Positions 1-8,014 of a stretch of 64,000 nucleotides of DNA are shown here, in pieces; within the stretch, counting starts at the first letter, position 1, and each line of letters opens with the position of its first letter. The notes under the pieces were generated by a model that worked only from the letters and a program-made list of their open reading frames with translations, was not told the DNA's origin and did no database searches. Position numbers and translations under genes: made by a program. This DNA comes from Streptomyces seoulensis (GTDB taxonomy: Bacteria > Actinomycetota > Actinomycetes > Streptomycetales > Streptomycetaceae): NCBI RefSeq assembly GCF_022846655.1, contig NZ_AP025667.1, forward strand, positions 3,509,001 through 3,573,000. Reading direction: 5' to 3'.

Positions 1-1237
1 CGGCCCGCTGCATCGTGCTCCACACGTTGATCGAGTGCAGCACGGCGGCGGCGGAGATCGCGGCCCAGTAGCTGTGACCCACGCCGAGGAAGAGGGCGAT
101 CCCGCCCGCGGCGGCGGTGCCGACGAAGGTCCGTACGGCGGTCGGCAGCAGGGCGGCGGCCCGGCGGCGGCGCCGCCCGCGCGGCCTGCCCGGCTTGTCC
201 TCGCCCGGCGCGGCCGGGGCGAGCGGCACCGGCGGGCGGGGCTCGGGCGGGGCGGGGACGACGGTGGCGGGACGGCCGGGCGTGGTGTCGCCGGTGTGGG
301 CGTGGCCGGAGCCGTCGAGCAGTTCCTCCGGCAGGGGCAGCAGGGTGTGCCAGCGGCGGTCGGAGAGCATCCGCGCCTGCTCGCGCAGGTGGCCGGCGAC
401 GACCGCGCCCTCGGCGTCGCGCCAGGTGTCGGTGGTCAGCAGGGCCCAGACGTAGTCGGCGGAGTAGCCGGTGGAGGTGGGCCGCCCGGAGGGGCGCCGG
501 GTGATGCCGATGACGCCGTCGCTGTCGTCCGGGTCGTTGAGCGCGTGGTAGGCCCGCAGGGCCGCCACGATGGCCTGGTGGCGGGCCTTGGAGGTCTCGA
601 TCGGCCCGGCGGCCTCCAGGGCGCGGGCGAAGCACTCCAGGGCGTCCGCGAGCGCGAGCCGCTGGAGCCGCTGGGGCTGGAGAGAGTTGGGCAGGCACAC
701 CAGCCAGGCGATGGCCGCGCCGAGCGCGGTGAGGGCGGTGTGGGGCAGTACGTCGGTGAGGGCGGGGGTGCCCTCGGCGGTGATGGCGAAGGCGACCAGG
801 AGCAGTACGGCTCCGAGGCCGCGCAGCCCGGCGTAGTCACAGCCGAACTTGGCGAGTCCGGCGACCGCCGCCATGCCCACCACGGCGGCCACACCCTGGT
901 TCCAGGGCCCCGAGGGACCCACCCAGACGGCCAGCAGGGAGCCGAGTCCCACGGCGGCGGTCATCGCGAGGGCCACCAGCGCGAGCATCCACAGCCGGCT
1001 GCGGCGGCGCAGCGGCAGGCTGCGCTCGAAGGTGATGGTGAATGCGCCGAGGGCCGGGAAGACGGCGAGGTTCGGATGGCCGAGCAGCACCAGCGGCAGG
1101 GTGGGCAGCGCCATGGTGAGCGCGGCCCGCAGCGCGAAAGGGAGCGCCCCGCTGACCTTGGCCATGGCGAACGAGCCGCGTGGCGAGAGAACACGGGCCA
1201 GTCCAGCGATGAGCTGAGAGGTGTTGCCGCGGGTCAT
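1..1237 (-). CDS. FUSC-family integral membrane protein (C-terminus cut off by window edge)
   Basis: Reading from an ATG at 1237 the frame stays open to the window edge (about 412 codons), so the C-terminus is missing. Several hydrophobic segments lie in the first ~170 residues, followed by a soluble middle part and a second membrane block starting near the edge. The visible end, HSYWAAISAAAVLHSINV, is nearly identical to the matching part of the complete FUSC protein at 15232-16986, and the N-terminal halves also align (SPRG, LPLRRR, VGLGSLLA). The FUSC family (aromatic acid exporter/fusaric acid resistance-like) is thought to export small aromatic or organic acids. It diverges from the LysR gene at 1477 across 239 bp, so that regulator may control it. 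Substrate unknown. Confidence 0.85.
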   Translation of the reverse strand, partial: MTRGNTSQLIAGLARVLSPRGSFAMAKVSGALPFALRAALTMALPTLPLVLLGHPNLAVFPALGAFTITFERSLPLRRRSRLWMLALVALAMTAAVGLGSLLAVWVGPSGPWNQGVAAVVGMAAVAGLAKFGCDYAGLRGLGAVLLLVAFAITAEGTPALTDVLPHTALTALGAAIAWLVCLPNSLQPQRLQRLALADALECFARALEAAGPIETSKARHQAIVAALRAYHALNDPDDSDGVIGITRRPSGRPTSTGYSADYVWALLTTDTWRDAEGAVVAGHLREQARMLSDRRWHTLLPLPEELLDGSGHAHTGDTTPGRPATVVPAPPEPRPPVPLAPAAPGEDKPGRPRGRRRRRAAALLPTAVRTFVGTAAAGGIALFLGVGHSYWAAISAAAVLHSINVWSTMQRA

Positions 1238-1476
1238 AGATTACTAACTCTAGCAAATCGGGGAGGGCGCAGACCCTCACTCAATAGACTCGGTGAATTA
1301 CCGGAAAGCCCGAAGAGAAGTCCGGCAATGTGTGAATTCGCATACGGTCTTCGAGCGGCGGAAGATGCCTCCGCGCCGTGTCCGCCCGGCTCGGCGGACG
1401 TCCGCGCGGTGGGCCGGCGGCGGGCGGGCCGCTGCGCCGATTGGCTTTTCGCCCGGCTGTCGGGTACACCCATGAC

Positions 1477-2412
1477 GTGCTGTTTCGCCAACTCGAATAC
1501 CTCGTCGCTCTCTCGAGGGAGCACCATTTCGCCCGCGCCGCCCAGGCGTGCTCCGTCTCCCAGCCCGCGCTCTCCGAAGCGATCCGGAAGCTGGAGGACG
1601 AGCTTGACGTGCCGTTGGTCCGCCGCGGCCGCAAGTACGAGGGGCTCACCCCGGAGGGCGAGCGCATCGTCGTGTGGGCGCAGCGGATTCTCGCGGACCG
1701 TGACGCGCTGCGGGACGAGGTCGGCGCCCTGCGCTGCGGACTGAGCGGCCGGATGCGGATCGGCTCGGTGCCGACGGCGTCCGCCGCCGTCTCCCTGCTG
1801 ACCGGTCCGTTCTGCACGGAGCATCCGCTCGTCACCGTGGAAGTGATAGCGGACCTCCAGTCGGAGGACATTCTCCGCCAGCTCCAGAATTTCGAGATCG
1901 ACGCCGGAATCACGTATCTGCCGGAAGAACTTTCGGGGCATTTCCACGCCATTCCGTTGTACGAGGAACGTTATGTGCTGCTGATCACCGCGGCCGACGG
2001 TCTGGCGCATCAGTCGACGGCGACCTGGGCGGAGGCCGCCCGGCTCCCGCTGTGCCTGCTGAACGAGTCGATGCAGGGCCGGCGGGTGCTGGACGACGTG
2101 TTCGCCAAGGCCGGGGCGAAGCCGACGCCCAGGGTGGAGACGGACTCCGTCGCCGCTCTGTTCGCGCACGTCAGGACCGGCCGGTGGGCGAGTGTCGTCC
2201 CGCACGCCTGGCTGCACGTGTTCGGTGTGCCGCACGGCATGCGGGCGGTGCCGCTGGTGGAGCCGGACTGGACGGTGCCGGTCGGTCTGGTGACGACGTC
2301 CCAGCAGCCGGGGTCGGTGATGGCCCGCGCCCTGACCGAGGTCGCCAGGGAGACGGACGTGGCCGGTGCCCTGGAGCGGCTGCCCGGCGGGCCCGCGCTG
2401 CCGCTGGCGTAG
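1477..2412 (+). CDS. LysR-family transcriptional regulator
   Basis: 311 residues, the usual LysR length. The start is the GTG at 1477, giving the canonical opening LFRQLEYLVAL; longer frames upstream add arginine-rich sequence unlike the family. The winged HTH covers about residues 2-60 (HFARAAQACSVSQPALSEAI, then RKLEDEL), followed by a type-2 periplasmic-binding-protein effector domain (about 90-295). It is divergent from the FUSC gene and convergent with fdhD. The 239-bp upstream region has an A/T-rich stretch around 1238-1320 suited to promoters and LysR binding, but I could not pick one T-N11-A box. The target could be the FUSC transporter or the formate/cyd cluster; the sequence does not decide. 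Confidence 0.9.
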   Translation: MLFRQLEYLVALSREHHFARAAQACSVSQPALSEAIRKLEDELDVPLVRRGRKYEGLTPEGERIVVWAQRILADRDALRDEVGALRCGLSGRMRIGSVPTASAAVSLLTGPFCTEHPLVTVEVIADLQSEDILRQLQNFEIDAGITYLPEELSGHFHAIPLYEERYVLLITAADGLAHQSTATWAEAARLPLCLLNESMQGRRVLDDVFAKAGAKPTPRVETDSVAALFAHVRTGRWASVVPHAWLHVFGVPHGMRAVPLVEPDWTVPVGLVTTSQQPGSVMARALTEVARETDVAGALERLPGGPALPLA

Positions 2413-2462
2413 CACCGGCCGTGGCCGCGCCCTGTGCGGCGCGGCCACCGGGGCGGGCGCGG

Positions 2463-3299
2463 TCAGGCGACGGGCTGCGGCTCCAGGCGCTCGGCGCCGG
2501 TGTAGACGTTCATCGAGTCGCCGCGCAGGAAGCCGACCAGGGTCAGGCCGCTCTCGGCGGCGAGATCGGCGGCGAGCGAGGACGGCGCGGAGACGGCGGC
2601 GAGCATCGGGATGCCGGCCATGACCGCCTTCTGCACCAGCTCGAACGAGGCGCGCCCGCTGACCATCAGGACGCAGCCGCGCAGCGGCAGCATGCCGGAG
2701 CGCAGGGCGTGGCCGACGACCTTGTCCACGGCGTTGTGCCGGCCCACGTCCTCGCGCAGGCAGAGCAGCTCGCCCTCGGAGGAGAAGAGACCGGCCGCGT
2801 GCAGGCCGCCGGTGCTGTCGAACACCTTCTGGGCGGCGCGCAGCTTCTCGGGCAGGGTCGCCAGCATCTCCGGGCTCATCCGCAGTTCGTCGTCGGCGAC
2901 GGACCAGGCGGCGACGGTACGCACGGCGTCCAGGCTGGCCTTGCCGCACAGGCCGCAGGAGGACGTGGTGTAGAAGTTGCGCTCCAGGGAGGCGTCGGGG
3001 GCCTCGACACCGGGGCCGAGCACGATGTCGACGACGTTGTAGGTGTTGCTGCCGTCGTCGGTGGCGCCCAGGCAGTAGCGGATGCCGGCCACGTCGGTCT
3101 CGGCGTGCGCGACGCCCTCGCTGACCAGGAAGCCGGCGGCGAGGTCGAAGTCGTCGCCGGGGGTGCGCATGGTCACCGTGAGGGGGCGGCCGCCGACGCG
3201 GATCTCCATCGGCTCCTCGGCGGCGAGGGTGTCCGGGCGGTGCGAGGCCACGCCGTCGCGGATGCGGAGCACTCGACGCCGCACGGTCACTCGTCCCAT
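2463..3299 (-). CDS. fdhD: FdhD, sulfur carrier/sulfurtransferase for formate dehydrogenase
   Basis: 278 residues, a full-length FdhD. The family passes sulfur from a cysteine desulfurase to the Mo-bisMGD cofactor and is needed for formate dehydrogenase activity. The active-site loop CGLCGK is present near residue 118, in the context [13 protein letters not shown], followed by the conserved [10 protein letters not shown] and [11 protein letters not shown] segments. The ATG at 3299 follows a good ribosome-binding site (GAGGAGAGG). It lies on the same strand as the MFS gene (start 4635) and the molybdoenzyme (start 7246), with a 157-bp gap upstream. The presence of FdhD supports a formate-dehydrogenase-like role for the 4946-7246 product. 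Confidence 0.97.
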   Translation of the reverse strand: MGRVTVRRRVLRIRDGVASHRPDTLAAEEPMEIRVGGRPLTVTMRTPGDDFDLAAGFLVSEGVAHAETDVAGIRYCLGATDDGSNTYNVVDIVLGPGVEAPDASLERNFYTTSSCGLCGKASLDAVRTVAAWSVADDELRMSPEMLATLPEKLRAAQKVFDSTGGLHAAGLFSSEGELLCLREDVGRHNAVDKVVGHALRSGMLPLRGCVLMVSGRASFELVQKAVMAGIPMLAAVSAPSSLAADLAAESGLTLVGFLRGDSMNVYTGAERLEPQPVA

Positions 3300-3456
3300 G
3301 GTCTTGTTCCTCTCCTCGGGCTCCGGCCGGGGGATGTGATCGCCGGTGGAGCCGGTTGTGTGGGGTCGGCGGGCCGGGCCGTGCCTGGGCCGCCGGGGTC
3401 GGTTCGGTCGGGTCGGCGGCGGGTCTGCGCCTCGCGCAGCCGTCGCTTCCCGCGGG

Positions 3457-4635
3457 TCAGGGAAGGTGCCGGCGGCTGTGCCACGCGGTGATCATCAGGC
3501 ACAGTAGGCCGATGGCGGCCAGACCCGCCAGCAGGGCGGGGTAGGGGGCGGCTCCTGCGGTCACGGCGAGCAGCAGTGGGGTGAGAAATCCACTGTAGGT
3601 GACACCGTGGTACAGGGAGACGGTGGAAGGACAGGCGCGCGGCCTGGTCAGCCGTTCGATCTCGCGGAGTCCCGAGGCGAGGGTGAGCCCGTATCCGGCG
3701 CCCAGGAGGACGGCGGCGAGCAGCACGAGGCCCATGGAGCCGTAGTGGACGGCGAGGGCGCTCAGCAGCAGTCCGCAGATGACGGTCGCCATCGCGGTGA
3801 GGGTCGCGCGGGCGCTGTGGGCGTGGTCGAGGCGTTCGGCCAGCGGCTGGACGGTGAGGCCGGTGAGCAGCGTCAGGGCGGTGACCAGTCCGCTGAACAG
3901 CGGCGCGTAGCCGGAGGTCCGTTCGGCCACCAGCGGGGGCAGTACGACGTAGGCGACGGTGGAGGCGGCGAAGACGGCCGGCCCCGCCGGGAGCACCACG
4001 CGCACGAAGCGGGGGTGGGCGGCGGCGGGCGGCCAGGGGCCGTACGGGTCGTCCGGTACGGGAGGCGGCGTGGTGTCCGGGGTGCGGCGCAGGGCGACCA
4101 GGACGCCCAGGGCGAGCAGGCAGTGCAGGAGGCACGGCAGCAGCAGGGGGTGCGGCAGCCACTGGGCGACGACGCCCGCGACGAGGGCTCCGGCGGCGAA
4201 GCCGGCGCCGGTGGACCAGGTGACGCGGCGCGCGGCCTTGGTGGGGCCCGCACCGGCGGACAGTTCCCGCAGCCAGGCGCCGCCGACGGAGATGACGAGT
4301 CCGGCCGCGACTCCGGTGGCGAGCCGTCCGGCGTAGGCGGCCGGGCGGAAGAAGGCGGCCGCGGCCAGCAGCGCGCTGGCGGCGGCGGACAGCAGCAGTG
4401 CGGGCAGCACCACGCGGCGCCGTCCGAAGCGGCCGGCGGCGTGCGCGCCGGTCAGGAGCGCGGGCAGGAAGCCGGCCAGGTAGGTCGTGAACATCAGGGC
4501 GACCTGGAGGGAGGGCCAGTGCTCGCGTGTGCGGTACACCGAGGAGAGCGGGGTGAACTGGTTCGCGCCCCATCCTGCGGCGAACACCGCGCCGGCCGCC
4601 GGGAGCCAGCCGTGCGCGGTGCGGGAAGCGGGCAT
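3457..4635 (-). CDS. MFS transporter
   Basis: About 392 residues of almost continuous hydrophobic helices, with the loop-2/3 motif GRFGRRRVVLP typical of the major facilitator superfamily. The ATG at 4635 is preferred because AGAAAGG lies about 12 nt upstream; a start at 4680 would add 15 residues (PHRVTHAYRKALHG) without membrane character. The gene sits between the molybdoenzyme and fdhD on the same strand, which suggests a link to that cluster, for example movement of a small anion or a drug, but nothing in the sequence identifies the substrate. Confidence 0.85.
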   Translation of the reverse strand: MPASRTAHGWLPAAGAVFAAGWGANQFTPLSSVYRTREHWPSLQVALMFTTYLAGFLPALLTGAHAAGRFGRRRVVLPALLLSAAASALLAAAAFFRPAAYAGRLATGVAAGLVISVGGAWLRELSAGAGPTKAARRVTWSTGAGFAAGALVAGVVAQWLPHPLLLPCLLHCLLALGVLVALRRTPDTTPPPVPDDPYGPWPPAAAHPRFVRVVLPAGPAVFAASTVAYVVLPPLVAERTSGYAPLFSGLVTALTLLTGLTVQPLAERLDHAHSARATLTAMATVICGLLLSALAVHYGSMGLVLLAAVLLGAGYGLTLASGLREIERLTRPRACPSTVSLYHGVTYSGFLTPLLLAVTAGAAPYPALLAGLAAIGLLCLMITAWHSRRHLP

Positions 4636-4945
4636 GCCGTGAAGTGCCTTTCTGTACGCGTGGGTCACGCGATGGGGCAACGGACGGGTCTTCGGGGCGC
4701 CGGTTCACCGTCCGGGACCGGCGGGGGTACGGCGTGCCGGCCGGGGTCGGGGGCGGAGGGGGCCGCCGGGACGGGCCGGGGGTCGGCCGGTGCCGGGGCG
4801 GGTCGGTCGTACGCCGGGGCCCGCGGAGGTGGTGCGGGTGGCGGTGGCATCCACGGATGGCCCGGTCCCGCCGGGGCAGCGGGTACCGGGCCATCCGCGG
4901 CTCACATCCCCTCCCGGACCGTCGGGAGGGGAGGCCGGGGGCCGG
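4636..4945. other. 310-bp gap between the molybdoenzyme and MFS genes
   Basis: No credible gene. It holds two strong hairpins just past the molybdoenzyme stop (listed as a terminator) and presumably the promoter of the MFS gene, although no clear -10/-35 pair could be picked from this very GC-rich stretch. Small frames here on both strands are proline/arginine-rich and look non-coding. Confidence 0.6.
4859..4931 (-). terminator. Two tandem hairpins ending the molybdoenzyme transcript
   Basis: The nearer hairpin pairs CCCCTCCC (4908-4915) with GGGAGGGG (4924-4931), loop of 8. The second pairs GGCCCGGT (4859-4866) with ACCGGGCC (4885-4892), with an inner CCCGC/GCGGG stem. Neither has a U-tract, which is normal for Streptomyces terminators. 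They start 15 bp past the stop of the 4946-7246 gene. Confidence 0.7.
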
Positions 4946-7246
4946 TCAGCCGGCGAGGCCGGGGGCCGGGATGCGGGACGGCTCCAGCCGGATCAGCACG
5001 CCCTTGGAGGTCGGGCAGTTGCTGATGTCGGCGACGCTGTCCAGCGGGACCAGCACGTTGGTCTCCGGGTAGTACGCGGCGGCGGAGCCGGGGCTCGTCG
5101 GGTAGGCGACGACCTTGAAGCTCTCGGCGCGGCGCTCCTTGTCGGTCCACACGCTGACCAGGTCGACCATGTCGCCGTCCCGGAAGCCGAACTGCTCCAG
5201 GTCGGCGGGGTTGACCATGACGACGCGGCGGGCGTTGTGGATACCCCGGTAGCGGTCGTTGGGCGCGTACCAGATGGTGTTCCACTGGTCGTGCGAGCGG
5301 AACGTCTGGAGCAGCAGGTGGCCCGCGGGCACGTGCGGCATCTCGAACTGGCTGGCCCAGAACTCGGCCTTGCCGCTGGGGGTCGGGAACGTGTCGCTGT
5401 TCACCGGGCTCGGCAGGTTGAAGCCTCCGGGCTGGCGGATGCGCTCGTTGAAGTTCTCGAAGCCCGGCACGACACGGGAGATCCGGTCACGGACCTTGTC
5501 GTTGTCGGCCTCGAAGGACTTCCACGGGATGCCGTACTTGTCACCGATGGTGGCGAGCGCCAGGCGGCTGATGATGGCGACCTCGCTGAGGAGGTGCTTG
5601 GAGGCCGGGGGCAGCTTGCCGTGCGAGCGGTGGACGTCGCTCATCGAGTCCTCGACGGTGATCCACTGCTCGACGCCGTTCTGCATGTCACGGTCGCTGC
5701 GGCCCAGGGTGGGCAGGATCAGCGCGGTGTCGCCGCAGACGGTGTGGGAGCGGTTGAGCTTGGTCGAGATGTGCGCGGTCAGGCTGCAGTTGCGCATGGC
5801 CTGCTCGGTGTACTCGCTGTCCGGGGTGGCCCGGACGAAGTTGCCGGCCACGCCGAGGAAGACCTTGGCCTTGCCCTCGTGCATCGCCCGGATGCCCTGC
5901 ACGGCGTCGTAGCCGTGGTGGCGCGGCGGCTCGAAGCCGAACTCGCTGCCGAGCGCGTCCAGGAACGCGTCGGACATCTGCTCCCAGACGCCCATCGTGC
6001 GGTCGCCCTGCACGTTGGAGTGGCCGCGGACGGGGCAGACGCCGGCGCCGGGCTTGCCCAGGTTGCCGCGCAGCATCAGGAAGTTGACGATCTCGCGGAT
6101 GGTGGCGACACCGTGCTTCTGCTGGGTCACGCCCATCGCCCAGCAGACGATGGCGCTCTTGCTCTTCATGACCCGCTCGTGGATCTCCTTGATCTCGTCC
6201 ATGGTCATGCCCGTGGCGAGAAGGATGTCGTCCCAGGAGATCTTGCGGACGCTCTCGGTGAACTCCAGGAAACCGCGGGAGTTCTTCTGGATCCACTTGT
6301 GGTCGAGCACGGTGCCCGGCGCGGCGTCCTCGGCGTCGAGCAGCAGCTTGTTGAGGCCCTGGAAGAGGGCCATGTCGCCGCCGGCGCGGATGTGCGCGAA
6401 CTGGTCGGCGATCTGCGTGCCGTTGCCGATCACACCGCGCGCCTTCTGCGGGTGCTTGAACCGCATCAGACCGGCCTCGGGGAGGGTGTTGACCGCGACG
6501 ACCTCGCCGCCGTTGCGCTTGGTCTCCTCCAGCGCGGCCAGCATGCGCGGGTGGTTGGTGCCGGGATTCTGGCCGACCAGGAAGATCAGGTCGGAGTTGT
6601 GGATGTCGTCCAGCGAGACGCTGCCCTTGCCGATGCCCAGCGCGGCGCCCAGGCCCCAGCCGGTGGACTCGTGGCACATGTTGGAGCAGTCCGGCAGGTT
6701 GTTGGTGCCGAACGCGCGGGAGAAGAGCTGGAGGAGGAAGGCGGCCTCGTTGTTCAGGCGGCCCGAGACGTAGAACATCGCCTCGTCGGGGGAGGTGAGC
6801 TGCTTGAGTTCCTTGGCGAGGACCTCGAAAGCCTTCTCCCAGCTGATGGGCTCGTAGTGGGTGGCGCCGGGCCACTTCACCATGGGCTCCGTCAGCCGGC
6901 CCTGCTGGTTCAGCCAGTAGTCGGACTTCGAGTCCAGCTCGGCGATCGAGTACTGCTTGAAGAAGTCACGGGTGACGCGGCGCGAGGTGGCCTCGTCGTT
7001 GATGTGCTTGGCGCCGTTCTCGCAGTACTCGTTGAAGTGCCGCTTCTTGTCCTCGGGCCACGCGCAGCCGGGGCAGTCGATGCCGTCGATCTGATTGATG
7101 TTCAGCAGCGTGAGCATGGTGCGCCGGGGGGACGTCTGGCTCAGGGAGTACTCCAGAGCGTGCGTCACGGCCGGGACACCCGTCGCCCACGTCTTGGGAG
7201 GCGTGACCGTCAGTTCGTCGATCGGGTCCTCGATGCTGCTGCTCAT
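4946..7246 (-). CDS. YdeP/FdhA-type molybdopterin oxidoreductase (formate-dehydrogenase-like alpha subunit)
   Basis: 766 residues; ATG at 7246 with AGAGGCAGAG upstream. The sequence closely follows the YdeP-type molybdopterin oxidoreductases (GHNPGTNHPRM-like and GHSNVQGDRTMG segments, KLNRSH, LPTLGRSDRD, VEDSMS). Cys58, Cys61 and Cys75 (DCPGCAWPED ... YCENGAK) could bind an Fe-S cluster. Cys191 in SNMCHESTGWGL sits where formate dehydrogenase H carries its Mo-binding selenocysteine, so this is a cysteine version. There is no Tat or Sec signal, so it should be cytoplasmic. No electron-transfer beta or gamma subunit is encoded nearby. FdhD and Moco genes in the same region support a bis-MGD enzyme; formate as substrate is inferred, not shown. 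Confidence 0.9.
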   Translation of the reverse strand: MSSSIEDPIDELTVTPPKTWATGVPAVTHALEYSLSQTSPRRTMLTLLNINQIDGIDCPGCAWPEDKKRHFNEYCENGAKHINDEATSRRVTRDFFKQYSIAELDSKSDYWLNQQGRLTEPMVKWPGATHYEPISWEKAFEVLAKELKQLTSPDEAMFYVSGRLNNEAAFLLQLFSRAFGTNNLPDCSNMCHESTGWGLGAALGIGKGSVSLDDIHNSDLIFLVGQNPGTNHPRMLAALEETKRNGGEVVAVNTLPEAGLMRFKHPQKARGVIGNGTQIADQFAHIRAGGDMALFQGLNKLLLDAEDAAPGTVLDHKWIQKNSRGFLEFTESVRKISWDDILLATGMTMDEIKEIHERVMKSKSAIVCWAMGVTQQKHGVATIREIVNFLMLRGNLGKPGAGVCPVRGHSNVQGDRTMGVWEQMSDAFLDALGSEFGFEPPRHHGYDAVQGIRAMHEGKAKVFLGVAGNFVRATPDSEYTEQAMRNCSLTAHISTKLNRSHTVCGDTALILPTLGRSDRDMQNGVEQWITVEDSMSDVHRSHGKLPPASKHLLSEVAIISRLALATIGDKYGIPWKSFEADNDKVRDRISRVVPGFENFNERIRQPGGFNLPSPVNSDTFPTPSGKAEFWASQFEMPHVPAGHLLLQTFRSHDQWNTIWYAPNDRYRGIHNARRVVMVNPADLEQFGFRDGDMVDLVSVWTDKERRAESFKVVAYPTSPGSAAAYYPETNVLVPLDSVADISNCPTSKGVLIRLEPSRIPAPGLAG

Positions 7247-8014
7247 GTGTGCTCTGCCTCTTTCTGACATACGCCTGTACAGGCGGGTTCCGGTCGACGG
7301 GGAGATGCGCGCCGCGGCGCGGAGGCCACCTGGTCCCACAGGGGGGAGGGCCGATGGGGCATCTCCTCGAATCCGGGACGGGCGGACGGCGGCTGCGGCC
7401 GGCGGGGTCAGCCCGGCGGGGGAGTCCGGGGGGCGGGTGCCGCACCGCTGTGCCGCGTCAGGTCCCGCACTGTTCCTCCCGTGCCTAGTCCGAGATTCGT
7501 GAATCCGAATCCCGCTGCCTGAGCATTTTCTTTGATTCCGCGGACGAAAGTCAAAGAGGCCATTTCGATCACGCGATAGGTACCGCTTATCTTCCGCATC
7601 TGCCCGCCCCCGGAGCATCTCACATTCTTCCCGGCGGACGGATTCCCGCCTGCCGCCGAGGGCGGCCGGACCACTCCCCCACTGTGACAAGCACGCCCCG
7701 GACCAGGCACAATGCGGGTGAGGCAGGCGGCTCGACGCGCCCCTCGGAGCAAGGATAAGTACCACCTATTACTCGATCGACCACCCCTCTTTGACTTGGA
7801 CGGGAAATTGGTCGACGCTGAACGACGGACAGCAATCGAGCATTCACCGCCGCAGGAATAACGACCACGGGCGGGGCAATGCTTCACCCCCGGACGCGAC
7901 CCGCACAAGATGTCGCATTCAGGGTGATTTCCGACATATTCACATTCACCCTCCGGCGGTGACCCGCGCTTCCCTGGCGCGAGCGGCGCCCGCGGAGTTG
8001 AGGAGAGACCTGCC
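7247..8014. other. 768-bp divergent regulatory region between molybdoenzyme gene and cydA
   Basis: No convincing gene; frames here are short and of poor codon quality. The middle (about 7490-7960) is less GC-rich than its surroundings. It carries the paired 44-bp inverted element listed separately. An extra dyad AGGGTGA ... TCACCCT lies around 7919-7952. I looked for the Rex operator known from Streptomyces cyd genes (TGTGAAC-like inverted half-sites) and found only isolated TTCACA-like halves, not a full site. Confidence 0.7.
7548..7797. promoter_or_regulatory. Pair of 44-bp inverted repeats with matching block spacing
   Basis: Copy A (plus strand, 7548-7591) reads AAGTCAAAGAGG-N5-TCGATC-N5-ATAGGT-N5-TTATC. 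Copy B is the same on the minus strand (7797 down to 7754), with the same four blocks and exactly five bases between each. The copies are 162 bp apart. The last three blocks begin 11 bp from each other, about one helical turn. One copy lies about 300 bp before the molybdoenzyme start and the other about 217 bp before cydA, so the arrangement looks like a shared control element for both arms. The binding protein is unknown. Confidence 0.7.

Noticed and set aside
4790..7267. An 825-residue open frame on the plus strand across the molybdoenzyme gene
   Set aside because: It is antisense to a gene with clear family motifs; its product is Gly/Val/Ala/Asp/His-rich low-complexity sequence, the usual shadow of high-GC coding DNA.
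7880..8014. Rex (NADH-responsive) operator upstream of cydA
   Set aside because: Only isolated TTCACA-like halves near 7935; no inverted TGTGAAC-N-TTCACA site could be read.
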